Notes under the pieces: generated by a model
Told to the model about the DNA's origin: nothing
Database searches by the model: none
Seen by the model: only the letters and a program-made list of their open reading frames with translations
Position numbers and translations under genes: made by a program
Part shown: positions 1-14,814 of the stretch, piece after piece
Numbering within the stretch: the stretch's first letter is position 1
How the letters are laid out: each line of letters begins with the position of its first letter
From: Scylla paramamosain
Taxonomy: Eukaryota > Arthropoda > Malacostraca > Decapoda > Portunidae
Length of the DNA stretch: 64,000 nucleotides
NCBI RefSeq assembly: GCF_035594125.1
Contig: NW_026973668.1
Coordinates: 3,790,001 to 3,854,000, forward strand
Direction: 5' to 3'

Positions 1-4479
<4,479 letters not shown>

Positions 4480-5155
4480 TATTGGTTGATTTGCATCCGT
4501 TTCAGCGTTTTTCTACGTAATACACTGAAAAAAAACACGTGTTCAGTAATTTTGTTTTGGATTCTCATATAGAGTGACTTCCATATTATTTATTGTTTTG
4601 GTGCCCAACATGCTGAAAAACACTGAAAAGACATGTTGTTCATTTTCTCCATATAGGTGGCTTTGCATGCACTTTAGGATTTGGTAAATTATTATTTAAC
4701 AAAAAAAAAAAAAAAAAAAAAAGCTATGTCCTAAAAAAATTCCGAAAAAAATAAAATTAACTTTTTTGACAATGTTCTTTTTTCCACATAATTTCCCTGA
4801 ATTTTGCCAGAATTTTGGGATCTCGGTACCTATGAAGATGAATAACAAAAAAAAAAAAAAAATTTTTTTTATAGAGTGTTATTTGTGGATTTTAGGTTTT
4901 TGGTACTTAATTAAGGAACTTAAATACACTCATAATAAACGTTTCTCGTAATGTCCTTTCGTTTCCCAAACATAGGGGTCTTTGAATGTATTTAAAAGTT
5001 TTTATAAGTAAAAATACATGTTTTTGGTATTCTGTTTCTCCAAAAAGGGTGTTTTGCATGCGTTTTAGCGTTTTGGTATACAATGAGCTCAAAAACACTT
5101 AAAGGCAAGTTCTTGGTAAAAGTTGGTTTCATTCCCATGTAATGTGATTGCCCTG
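4480..5155 (+). repeat. Higher-order satellite block, inverted (plus) copy
   Basis: The monomer series F, E, D, C, B, A, J runs here in the opposite orientation to 1-4479. The J marker reads GGTTTCATTCCCATGTAATG near 5126-5142. Together with the upstream copy it forms an inverted repeat: E at about 4444-4479 pairs with E at about 4575-4605, and J near 3927 pairs with J near 5134, giving a centre near 4530 inside the single F copy. The arms are visibly similar but not identical. Confidence 0.8.
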
Positions 5156-5166
5156 CAATCACATTA
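5140..5166. repeat. Fold-back palindrome at an orientation switch
   Basis: Perfect 11-bp arms (TAATGTGATTG at 5140-5150, CAATCACATTA at 5156-5166) flank a 5-base loop. Satellite orientation changes from plus to minus exactly here. The right arm runs into three 9-bp copies of ATTATGAGT at about 5163-5190. Confidence 0.85.
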
Positions 5167-5395
5167 TGAGTATTATGAGTATTATGAGTATTTTTAGCTT
5201 TATATGTAACAAAATTCTAAAACAAGTGTATAGCATTCTATGTGGATAGAGAAAACAACTTTAAGAAAAAAACTTGTATATTGAGTTTTCTTTTCTTTTT
5301 TTTTATTTGTAGGTACGAAAACTCGAAATTGCATGCAAGCCACTTTATATGGGAAAAAAAAAAAACATTACCGGAAACGTGTCTTTTCCCTATGA
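5167..5395 (-). repeat. Small minus-oriented satellite segment
   Basis: Monomers read in minus orientation (TAACAAAATTCTAAAAC, later GAAATTGCATGCAAGCCAC and ACATTACCGGAAACGTGTC) between plus-oriented flanks. The left junction is the fold-back palindrome; the right junction is near 5395, where plus-oriented sequence resumes. No gene was seen. Confidence 0.65.
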
Positions 5396-8300
5396 AAGAT
5401 GTTTTAGCATTTTATTACGTAATAACCGGAAACAAAACATTCAAACTACACGTTTTTGGTAATGTTATGTTTATTCTTATAGGCTGATTCTCATGCATTT
5501 TGGCGCTTTGGTACTTAAAAAGGGGAAAAACACTCATAATACACGTTTTTGGTTATGAAGGCCTGTTTCTCTTTATAGAGTGTTATTTGACCGTTCTGGT
5601 AGAGAAGTTGAATAAACACTCATAACACAACCTAAGAAAAAAAAAATTTTTTTGGTAATATTGTTCTTTTTTCTTCATGTATGTTTTTTTTTGTTTTCAT
5701 GTTGAAGTTTTGGTGCCTAACATTGGGAAAAGTCACAATACACGTTTTTAGTAATGTTCTTTTGTTTTTCCATATAAAGAGGAATTCACGTGTCTTAGCG
5801 TTTTGATACATATGAAACTGAAAAACACTCATAATATACTTTTATATCATTATCGTTTCTTTTCTCCATACAGGGGACTTTGCCTGCATTTTGGCGTTTT
5901 GTTACCTAACACGCTCAAAAACACTAAAAACCACAGCTAATATTGTTCTGTTTCTCCATAAAGGATTTTTTGGACGCGTTTTAGCATTCTGGTACGTTAG
6001 AAGCTCAAAAACACTTAAAAGACACGTTTTTGATAATATTGTTTTATTTTCCCTTATAGGTTGTTGACTCATTTTTAGTAATTTTTTTTCGTTACTCCAT
6101 ATAAGGGGCTTTTGCATGGATTTTCAGGGGTTTGGTATCTAATAAGCTCAAAATTTTCAAAATACATATTCTTGGTAATGTTATTTTTCTCCTTAAAGGG
6201 TGCTCTGTAAACGTTTTCTTTTCCCATATTAGGTGCCTTGCATGCACTTTGGAGTTTTAGTACCTAACAAGTTAAAAAAAAAAAATTTAATATACATGTT
6301 TTTTGGTAACGTTGTTCTGTTTATGCATATAGAGTGCTATAAAATTGTTTTAGCGTTTTGTTACCAAAAAGCTAAAAAAAATAATCATAATGCACGTTTC
6401 TGTTCATACTGTTTCGTTTCCACATATCGCGTATTTTGCATGCATTTCTGCGTTTTCTTACCTAACAATACTCAATACACACGTTTTTGCTAATGATATT
6501 ATTATCATTTTTTTTCACCATAAAGCGTTTGTTAATCGTGTTTCAGGGTTTGATATTTAAGAAACTCAAGAACTCTCAAAAGATACGCTTTTGGTAATGT
6601 TTTGTTTTCCCATTCAGTGTTTTCCATGTCTTTAAAGTTTTTTTGGCCAGATACAATAAAATAAACACCCAAATGACACGTACCTGGTAATATCGTTTCG
6701 TCACGAGGTTGTTTTCCATGAATTTTTGCGTTGTGTACCTAACAAGCTGGAAAACAGTTAAAACACAAGTTTTCCGTAATGTTGTTCTGTTTCTCCATAA
6801 GCGATGTTTTACGTTTTTGTTACCTAAGACGCTGAAAGACACTCAAAAGACACACTTTTAGTAATGTTCTTTTCCATATACGGTGCTGTGCATGCAGTTT
6901 GACGTTTCAGTACCTAATAATCTCAAATACACTCATAATACACTTTTTTGGTGATGTTCTGCTTCTTCATATAGGTTGCTTGATATACATTTAGGCGTTT
7001 TCGTAACAAACTTGAGGAAAAACACTCATAATGCACGTTTTTTTTTTTTATAATATTGTTCTGTTCCTACCTATACAGTGCCATTCATGTACGAGTATTT
7101 TAGCATTTCGATATAAAAGAAGCTGAAAAATCCTCATAACACACGTTTCTCTTAATATGGTGATTTGCATATATTTTGGAGTTTTCGTACCTAACAAGCT
7201 TAAAAAAAACCACTCAAAACACTAGTATTTGGTAAAGTTGTTCTGTTTCTCCATAAATGGTCTTTTGCAATTATTTTAGCGTTTTGGTGCGTAAGAAGCT
7301 CCAAAACATTCAAAAGACACGTTTTTTATTATGTTCTTTTCCTTTCCCATATAAGGAGTTTTCCATGTTCTGGTACCTAACAAATTCAAAAACACTCATT
7401 ACGCTTTTGTTAACTTTATTTTCTTTCATGTAGGGTGCTTTGTATGCATTTTGGCGTTTTGGTTTCTAACGTGGGTAATGTTGTTCTGTTTCTCCACATA
7501 GAGTACTATTCACTCGTTTTAGCGTTTGGTACATATGGTGAAAAACACTCACAATCAACATTTATATTAATATCGTTTCTTTTCCCTATATCGGGTACTT
7601 TGCTTACATTTTTTTTTTCAATTTAATTTAAAGAAAGCTCATAATAACTCAAAACACACCATTTTACTGATGTAGTTCTGTTTCTCCATAAAATGTCTTT
7701 CTTCACGCGTTTGGTATTTAAGAAGCTCAAAACACTGAAAATACACGTTTTTTGATGATCGTGTAATGTTTTTTTTTTAAGCGTTTAGTACATAATACGC
7801 TCAAAAACACCTATATGACACGATCTGGTAATGTCGTTTCGTTACCCCATATAGGGTGGTTTCCATGAATTTCGGCGATTTGGTACCTAATAAGATCAAA
7901 AATTCTCAAAACACACGTTTTTTTTTTTTGGTAATGCTATTTTTCTCCATAAAGGGTGTTTTGACATGATTTAGCGTTTTGGTACAGAAAAAGCTGAAAA
8001 ATACTCAAAAGACAAGATTTTAATAATAAAGTTTTCTTTTCCCATATAGGAAACTTTGTTTACAGCTTGGGTATTTGGTACCTAACATGCTCAAAAACAC
8101 TAAAAAAGACATGTTTTTGGTATTTTTTCCTCCATATACTCATAAGGTGCCTTGCATGCACTTTGGCGTTTTGCTACCTGACAAAAAAAAAAAAACCTTT
8201 CTATACACGGTTTTTGGGAAGGTTCTGTTTTTTTCATATAGAGAAGGTCAAAAACACTCATAATACATGTTTTCTTTCATTTTCCTATGTAGGGTGCATT

Positions 8301-11300
8301 GCATTGTTTTGATACCTATCAAGATCAAAAACACTTATAATACTCGTTTTTGGTAATGTTGTTCTGTTTCCTTATATAGGGTGCTTGTGTGCATTTTAGC
8401 GTTTTGGTACTTAACATGGGAAAAAAACACTCATAACACAAGCCTTTGGTAATGTTGTTCTCTTTCTCCATAGAGAGAGCTATTTAAGTGTTTTAGCGTT
8501 TTGGTATCTATGAAGCTGAAAAACACTTATTATACACGTATCTGTTAAAATCAATTCCTTTCCCCATTTTGGGTACTTTGTATGCTTTTTGCCGTTTTAT
8601 TACCTAACAAGCTCAGTAACACTAAAACACACATTTTTCCTAATGTTGTTCTGTTTCTCCATAAAGTGTGTTTTGGACACTTTTAGCGTTTTAGCGTTTA
8701 ATGCGTTTAATACTCAAAACACTGAAATTAAACGATTTTGTAATGTTGTTCTATTATTATTATTGCATGCATTTATTCGTTTTTGTACCTAACAAGCTCA
8801 AAACACTGAAAATACACATTTTTGGTAATATTGTTTTGTTTCTCCAAAGAGAGTGCTTTTTATGTCTTTTTGCGCTATAGTACATAAGAAGGTGAAAAAC
8901 CGTCATAATACACTTTTCTGTTCATATCGTTTCGTTTCCCCATATAGGGTTCTTAGCATGCATTTTGGCGCTTTGGTGTCTTACAAGCTCAAAAGCGCTC
9001 AAAAAAAAAAAAAAAAAAAAAGCGTTTTTGGCAATGTAGTTATGTTTCTCCATGAGTGTTTTAAATGCGTTTTAGCGTTCTGGTACATAAGAAGGTGAAA
9101 ATTACTGAAAAGACACGTATTTGGTAATGTTTACCTTAGCCATATAAAGTGATTTTCATGCACCTTAGGATTTTAGTACCATACAAGCTCAAAAACACTC
9201 ATAATACACTTTTTTGGTAATGTTCTGTTTTGTTTTGTTTTTCACATTGGGTGCTTTTTATGGATTTTGGCGTTTTGGTATCTGATATAATAATTATAAT
9301 ATATGTTTTTAGTAATATTGTTCTGTTTCCCCAGAGAGAGTGCTATTCACAGCTTTTAGCGTTATAAAAAGATGAAAAACCCCATAATACACTTTTGTTC
9401 ATATCGTTTCGTTTCTCTGTATCTGGTACTTCGTATGCATTTTGGCGTCTTGCTACCTATCCTGCTTAAAAACACTCAAAACACCCGTTTCTTTGGTAAT
9501 CTTGTTCTGTTTCTCCATAAAGGATGTTTTGCACACGTTAAAGTGTTTGTACAGTAAGAAGCTCAAAAATACTCAAAAAGGACGGTTTTGATAATGTTTT
9601 GGTTTGCTATATGGAGAGTTTCCCATTGTTTTTAACATTTTGGTGCCTAATATACTCAAAAATACTGAAATGACACGTTTTTGGTAATGTTTTGTTACCC
9701 CATTAAGGGTGCTTTCAATGTGTTTTGGTGTTCTGGTACTTAAGAAGCCCCCCCCAAAAAAAACACTCAAAATACATGTTTTTAGGAGTGTCGTTCTGTT
9801 TCTCCGTAAAGGTTTTTTTTTGCATGCATTTTATCGTTTTATTACGTAAGAGACTGAGAAATACTCAAAACGCATGTTTTTGGTAATGTTGTTTGCTTTT
9901 CCCAAATAGAGTGCTTTACTTGCACACTTCGAGTTTTGGTACTGAGAGTCTAAAAAATACTCTTATTACGCGTTTCTAGTAATGTTTTGTTTCTTCCTAT
10001 AGGTTGCTTTGTATGCATTTTGGCGTTTTGCCAAACATGGGGAAAAACATGGAGAAAAAGGATCATACTAAACGTTTTCTATGTTGTTCTGTTTTTCTAT
10101 ATAAAAATACTATTCACCTGATTTAGAGTTTTAGTACATAAGCTGAAAAACGCTCATAATGCACGTTACTTTTAATATCGTTTCGTTTCCCCATATCGGT
10201 TAATTTACATGTATTTTGGCGTTTTGGTACCTAACATGTTGGAAAAATCTCACATCATACGTTTTTGGTAATGTTGTTCTGTTTCTCCATAAAGGGTGTT
10301 TTACATGTGCTTTAGCGTTTTGATACGTAAGAATCTCAAAAAACCCTGAAACAACACGTTTTTGATAATATTTTTTCCCATATAGATTATTTTCGATGCT
10401 TTTTAGCGTTTTGATGCCTAACACGCTCAAAAACACGCAAATGACAAGTTTCTTGTAATGTCGTTTCGATACCCTAAATAATGTGCTTTGCATGCATTTT
10501 GGCGTCATGGTTCCTAACAAGCTCAAAAACACTCACAGTACAGTTTTTTAGCAATGTTGTTCTGTTTCTCCGTAAAGGTAGTTTTGAATGCATTTTAGCG
10601 TTTTGGTACATAAGAAGCCAGAAAAAAGTCAAACGCCACGTTTTTTTTCGGTGTTTTTTTTTTTTCTTTATTTTTTTTTATTTCTAATATAGTGTGCTTT
10701 GTACACGTTTTGATACCTGAAATGTTTTGGTAAATAGCAAACTCAAAAACATTCATAATACACGATTTTGGTAATGTTCGTCTGTTTCTTCATATAGCGT
10801 GCTTTGTATGAATATTTCCGTTTTGGTACCTAACATGAGGAAAAACGTTAATAATAGACATTTTTGATCATGTTTTGTTTTTCCATACAGAGTGCTACTC
10901 ACGTGCTTTAGCGTTTTGGTATCTATGAAGTTGAAAACACTCAATAAACGTTTCTCTTGAAAATCATTTCGTTTTCCCGTGATGGTTACTTTGCATTAAT
11001 TTCTTCGTTTTATTAACTAACAAGCTCAAAACACTTAAAACACACGTTTTTCCTAATGTTCTGTTTTTCCATAAAGTTTGTTTTGGACACGTTTTAGCGT
11101 TTTGGTACGTAAAAAGCTGAAAAAAAATACCCAAAAGACACGTTTTAAATAATGGTGCTTTTTTTTTTCCAATATTTGATGTTTTTTTTATTCTTTTCAT
11201 TGTTTCTGTGTCTAATATGCTCGAAAACACCTAATTGGCACGTTTCTGGGAATGTCTTTTCGTTACCCCATGTAAGATGCTTTGAATGCATTTTGGCATT

Positions 11301-12001
11301 TTGGTATTTAATAAGCTCAAAAACTGAAAATATACGTTTTTTTTTTTGTAATTTTGTTATTTTTCTCCATAAAGGCTGTTCTATATGCATGTTATCGTTT
11401 TGTTACGTAAGCTAAAAAACACTCAAAAGAAACGTTTTGATTAATACTGTTTTCTTTTCCCATATAAGGTGCTTTGCATACACATTGGCTACTTCGTATC
11501 TAAGAAGATTAAAAACACTCAAAATGCACGTTTTTGATCATGTTGTTTTGTTTTCCCATATAGAAAGGTTTCCATTGCTTTTAGCGTTTTGGTGCCTGAT
11601 ATACTCAAAAAACATCCAAATCACACGTTTCTGGTAATGTCCATATACACTGATTTGTATGCATTTTGGGGTTTTAGTATATAAGAACAACAGGTGACAA
11701 AGTGAAAAAAAACACTCAAAACACACGTTTTCTTCGTATTGCTGTTCTATTTCTCCATGACTGGTGTTTTGCATGCATTATATAACTTTGGTACGTAGGA
11801 AGCTGAAAAACACTAAAAAGACATTTTTTTGGGTAATATTTTCTTTTCCCATATAGGATGCTTTTCATGTTCTTTTCATGTTTTCCTACCTTACAATTTC
11901 AAAAACACTCATAATACACGTTTTTGGTAATGTTCGTTTTCTTCATATAGGATGTCTTCTATACATTTTTTGATTTTTGTATCTAACGTGGGGAAAACAC
12001 T
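5396..12001 (+). repeat. Diverged monomeric satellite array, plus orientation
   Basis: About seventy degenerate monomers of roughly 95-100 bp lie head to tail. Each shows the landmarks GGTAATGTT, TTCTCCATATA, GCATGC, TTTTGGCGTTTTGGTACC, AAGCTCAAAAACACTC and AATACACG. Neighbouring copies differ at many positions and by small indels, and I could not see a longer repeating order. This contrasts with the ~1.09-kb order of the flanking higher-order blocks. No coding region could be supported. Confidence 0.85.
11999..12001. repeat. 3-bp target site duplication (left)
   Basis: ACT lies directly outside the left CACTATG terminus and is repeated as ACT at 13003-13005 outside the right terminus. Removing the element plus one copy leaves AAAACACTACACG, close to the normal satellite reading at this point. 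Confidence 0.6.
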
Positions 12002-12013
12002 CACTATGTAACA
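12002..12013 (+). repeat. Left terminal inverted repeat
   Basis: CACTATGTAACA is the exact inverse of 12991-13002. Beyond it, AAAATTTCACTTTTGTCTTG resembles the inverse of the right end with a 5-base gap. Confidence 0.75.
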
Positions 12014-12423
12014 AAATTTCACTTTTGTCTTGTGTTTGTCCCCAAACCATATTTTTCGTGTTATTTTCATCTAAACAAAATAGAAAAAAGAAAATTATTT
12101 TGATCTTAAAACTGTTTTTTTTTTTTTTTTTCTGGTTAGAACAATGAATCTACATTTTTGTCTTGCTTCATTATAGTTTGGGTTACTATTGGTTTTCATG
12201 TCAGGTAAAGACCTTTGTAAAATCTCAATTGCTTACCTAATTGCTTTTGAAATGTTCCAAACAAGGTAAAACAATGAAAGAAAGAATATAAAGTGTTATA
12301 AAGATTTCTAGTTTTAATAAGATATTTTTTTAACTGACTAGATCTAGCAAGAAATTATTCATATTTACAAGAGTTTGCTTACATTTCAGAAATCTTCGCA
12401 AATCTCCCAGAATGTTTTACTAG

Positions 12424-12650
12424 ACACTTCTGAGAGTTTCTACAACATTTTAGAACATTCCGTTCAATGTAAACATTTCCAGAATATTCTAGAACTTTCT
12501 GGAATACAGTAAAAATAGGTAGAAGTTTCAAAAATTTTCTAGAGTATACAAGAATGATTCAGAATATTCTAAAGTAGGTTTAAGAATATTCTAGAGATTG
12601 AGGACATTCTGGAAAACATTCTAGAAAGACTAAAAATATTCTAAAGTATT
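12424..12650 (+). promoter_or_regulatory. Heat-shock-element cluster
   Basis: Heat-shock factor binds alternating GAA and TTC blocks spaced every 5 bp. At 12477-12504 there are six perfect alternating blocks (TTC, GAA, TTC, GAA, TTC, GAA, each separated by 2 bases). Less perfect arrays in the same 5-bp phase surround it: TTCTG AGAGT TTCTA from about 12428 into GAACATTCCGTTC, then GAAGTTTC near 12522, GAATATTCTA near 12563 and 12588, and TTCTGGAA and TTCTAGAA near 12608-12626. The cluster ends a few dozen bases before a TATA box, the layout of an arthropod hsp promoter. Activity is inferred. Confidence 0.75.
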
Positions 12651-12659
12651 GCTTGAAAA

Positions 12660-12667
12660 TATAAAAG
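12660..12667 (+). promoter_or_regulatory. TATA box
   Basis: TATAAAAG lies 31 bases before the A of a TCAGTT initiator at 12689-12694, which is the canonical spacing. Confidence 0.7.
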
Positions 12668-12688
12668 TAGAGGTTTGCTGACCACTAT

Positions 12689-12694
12689 TCAGTT
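12689..12694 (+). promoter_or_regulatory. Initiator / predicted transcription start
   Basis: TCAGTT matches the arthropod initiator (TCAKTY), with the A at 12691 as the likely +1. The RNA would have a 44-base leader before the ATG at 12735. Confidence 0.6.
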
Positions 12695-12734
12695 TTGCTT
12701 TGGCTGCCAGACAAGACACCTCACAAGAAGTGAA

Positions 12735-12893
12735 ATGGCATCAAGAGGCTGCAATCATTTTACAGATGCATTCTGCTACATATGTGGTCAATTCATTAAG
12801 ACAAGAGCAAAGAAGTTCTCTGTGACAGAACCTAAAAAAAAAAAAAAGGTCAAAAATAGTTATTTTGGGATAAAAAAAAAAAAATCATTCTAA
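12735..12893 (+). pseudogene. Truncated FCYICG-type Cys-motif protein (52 aa)
   Basis: The frame opens at ATG 12735 and encodes 52 residues. It starts MASRGCNHFTDAFCYICG, with Cys6, Cys14 and Cys17, followed by a basic stretch with several Lys runs. An in-frame ATG at 12675 lies upstream of the predicted transcription start, so 12735 is preferred. Repetitive multi-copy arthropod and cnidarian proteins with an N-terminal FCYxCG motif are several hundred residues long (from memory). Here only the first ~33 residues look like that family, after which the frame runs into A-rich sequence and stops, so I read it as a deletion derivative. Function of the parent family is unknown to me; a zinc-binding role is only suggested by the cysteines. 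Confidence 0.5.
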
Positions 12894-12990
12894 AAGCCAC
12901 AAGAATAATGACAGGAATAATGGACATTTTCTTTTGTTTTCCAATGAAAAGAGTTGGAAAATAGCGAATGTTTGTCAAAGACAAAAATCA

Positions 12991-13002
12991 TGTTACATAG
13001 TG
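12991..13002 (-). repeat. Right terminal inverted repeat
   Basis: TGTTACATAGTG is the exact inverse of 12002-12013; ACT follows at 13003-13005 as the right target duplication. Confidence 0.75.
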
Positions 13003-13005
13003 ACT

Positions 13006-14008
13006 ACACGATTTGATAATGCTGTTGTTTTTTTCTCCAAATAGAGTGCTATTCATTTATTTACAGTTATGGTACCTGAGAAGATAAAAAAAAAAAAAAA
13101 ACTGTCATGATAATTTTTCTGTTATTATCGTTTCGTTTCCCAATATAATGTAATTTGTATGTGTTTTAGCGTTTATGTACCTAACACGCTCAAAAACACT
13201 TAAAATACATATTTTTTTGCTAATGTTTTCTGTTTCTCCATAAAAGGGTGTTTTGGACTCGTTTTAGCGTTTTGGTACGTAAGAAGCTAAAAAACAATAA
13301 AAGTATATGTTCTTAATGTTTTTTTTTCACAGAGTGTTTTCCATGTTTTTTTTTTTTTTTTTTTATCGTTTGGAGCCTAATATGCTCAAAAACACTTAAG
13401 TAAAACGTTTCTGATAATGTCGTTCCCTTACCCGAGAGAAGGCGCTTTGCATGCATTTTGGCGTTTTGCTACCTAACAAGCTGCAAAACATTCAAAACAT
13501 AAGTTTTTGATAATGATGTTCTTTTTCTTCATATATGGTGTTTTGCACGCGTTTTAGCGATTTGGGAAGTAAGAAGCAAGAAACACTTGAAAAACACTTT
13601 TTTTTTTTTTTGTAATGATGTTTTCTTTTCTCATATAGGATGCTTTGCATGCACTTTAGCATTTTGGTAAATAATAAGCTTAAAAACACTAATATTAAAC
13701 TTTTCTCTAAATATTGTTTCGTTTCCCAATATCGGATAAATTCCATGCATTTTTGCGGTCGGGTACCTAACAAAATGAAATACGTTCAAATCACCCGTTT
13801 TTTTTTGTGTAGTTATGTTTCTCCATTAAGGTTGTTTCGGTTGTTTTTCTTTTTGTTTTCCCATCTAGAGTGTTTTCATGCTTTCCATCGTTTTGGTGCA
13901 TAATATGCTCAAAAATAGCCAAATGACACGTTTCTGGTAATGTTGTTCAGTTACCCCATAGTGGGTGCTTTGCTTGCATTTTGTCGTTTTGGTACCTAAG
14001 AAGCTCAT

Positions 14009-14058
<50 letters not shown>

Positions 14059-14814
14059 ATAAAAAAAAATAATAATAAATATATAAAATAAAATAAAATA
14101 AAATAAAATAAAATAAATAAATGAAATAAATAAATGAAATAAATGAAATAAATAAATTAATGAATTAATAAAAATTATAATACGGTTTAGGCAATGTTGT
14201 TCCTTTTTTTTTTTTTTCCATAAAAAGTGTTTTACATGCGTTTTAACGTTTTGTTACGTAAGAAGCTGAAAAACACTCAAGACACGATCTTGGTAGTTTT
14301 CTTTGCTTTTTCCATATAGAGTTCTTTGCAAGCACTTGGCATTTTGTTACCTAACAAGCTCAAAAACACTCATCTCAAACTTAAAAACCTTAGTGATTTT
14401 CTTCTGTTTCTTCATGTAAGGTACTTTGCCTTCATAATACACGTTTTTATTAATATTGTTCTGTTTCTCCATATAGAGTGTGTTTTGTTACCTAAGAAGC
14501 TGAAAAACACTCATAATACACAATAATTTCCATTCCATATATCTGATACTTTGCATGCATTTTTGGTGTTTTCTTACTTAACAAGAAAAAAAAAACACTC
14601 AAAACACACGTTTGTCGAAATGTTATTCTGTTTCCAAATAAAGTGTGTTTTTGACGTGTTTTAGCGTTTTCGTACGTAATAAGCTAAAAAATCTCAAAAG
14701 ACACGCTTTTTATTATACATTTTTTTTCCATATAGTTTTTTCCAAACCTTTTTTCTTTTTTTGTTTTTTGTTGCCTAATATGCTAAATAATACTCAATGG
14801 TCACCTTTCTATTT
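13006..14814 (+). repeat. Diverged monomeric satellite array, plus orientation
   Basis: This continues the array interrupted by the CACTA-like element. Monomers keep the CATATAG, GCATGC, GTTTTGGTACC and AAGCTCAAAAACACTC landmarks but are individually diverged. The block contains a (CA)n/(TAAAA)n compound microsatellite and ends where a C-type monomer of the higher-order block begins near 14815. No gene was seen. Confidence 0.8.
14011..14176. repeat. Compound microsatellite (AC)n - (TAAAA)n - (TAAA/TGAA)n
   Basis: An AC run of about 43 bp is followed at about 14061 by AATAAATATATAAAATAAAAT and then repeats of AAAAT, AAAT and AAATGAAAT. It replaces the middle of a satellite monomer after AAGCTCATAA. 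Confidence 0.9.

Larger units (their letters stand above)
12002..13002 (+). mobile_element. 1.0-kb non-autonomous CACTA-like DNA transposon
   Basis: A 1,001-bp block unrelated to the satellite interrupts a monomer. Its ends are inverted repeats: 12 of 12 bases match (CACTATGTAACA), and with a 5-base gap the similarity extends through ATTT and TTTGTCTT. It is flanked by a 3-bp ACT duplication. CACTA at the tips plus a 3-bp duplication is the signature of the EnSpm/CACTA superfamily; that assignment is inference because no transposase is present. The interior holds an AT-rich left part, a heat-shock-element cluster, a core promoter and a short truncated reading frame. Confidence 0.65.

Noticed and set aside
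5396..14814. CRISPR-like regularly spaced repeats
   Set aside because: The whole unit is repetitive with no unique spacers, and the sequence is clearly eukaryotic.
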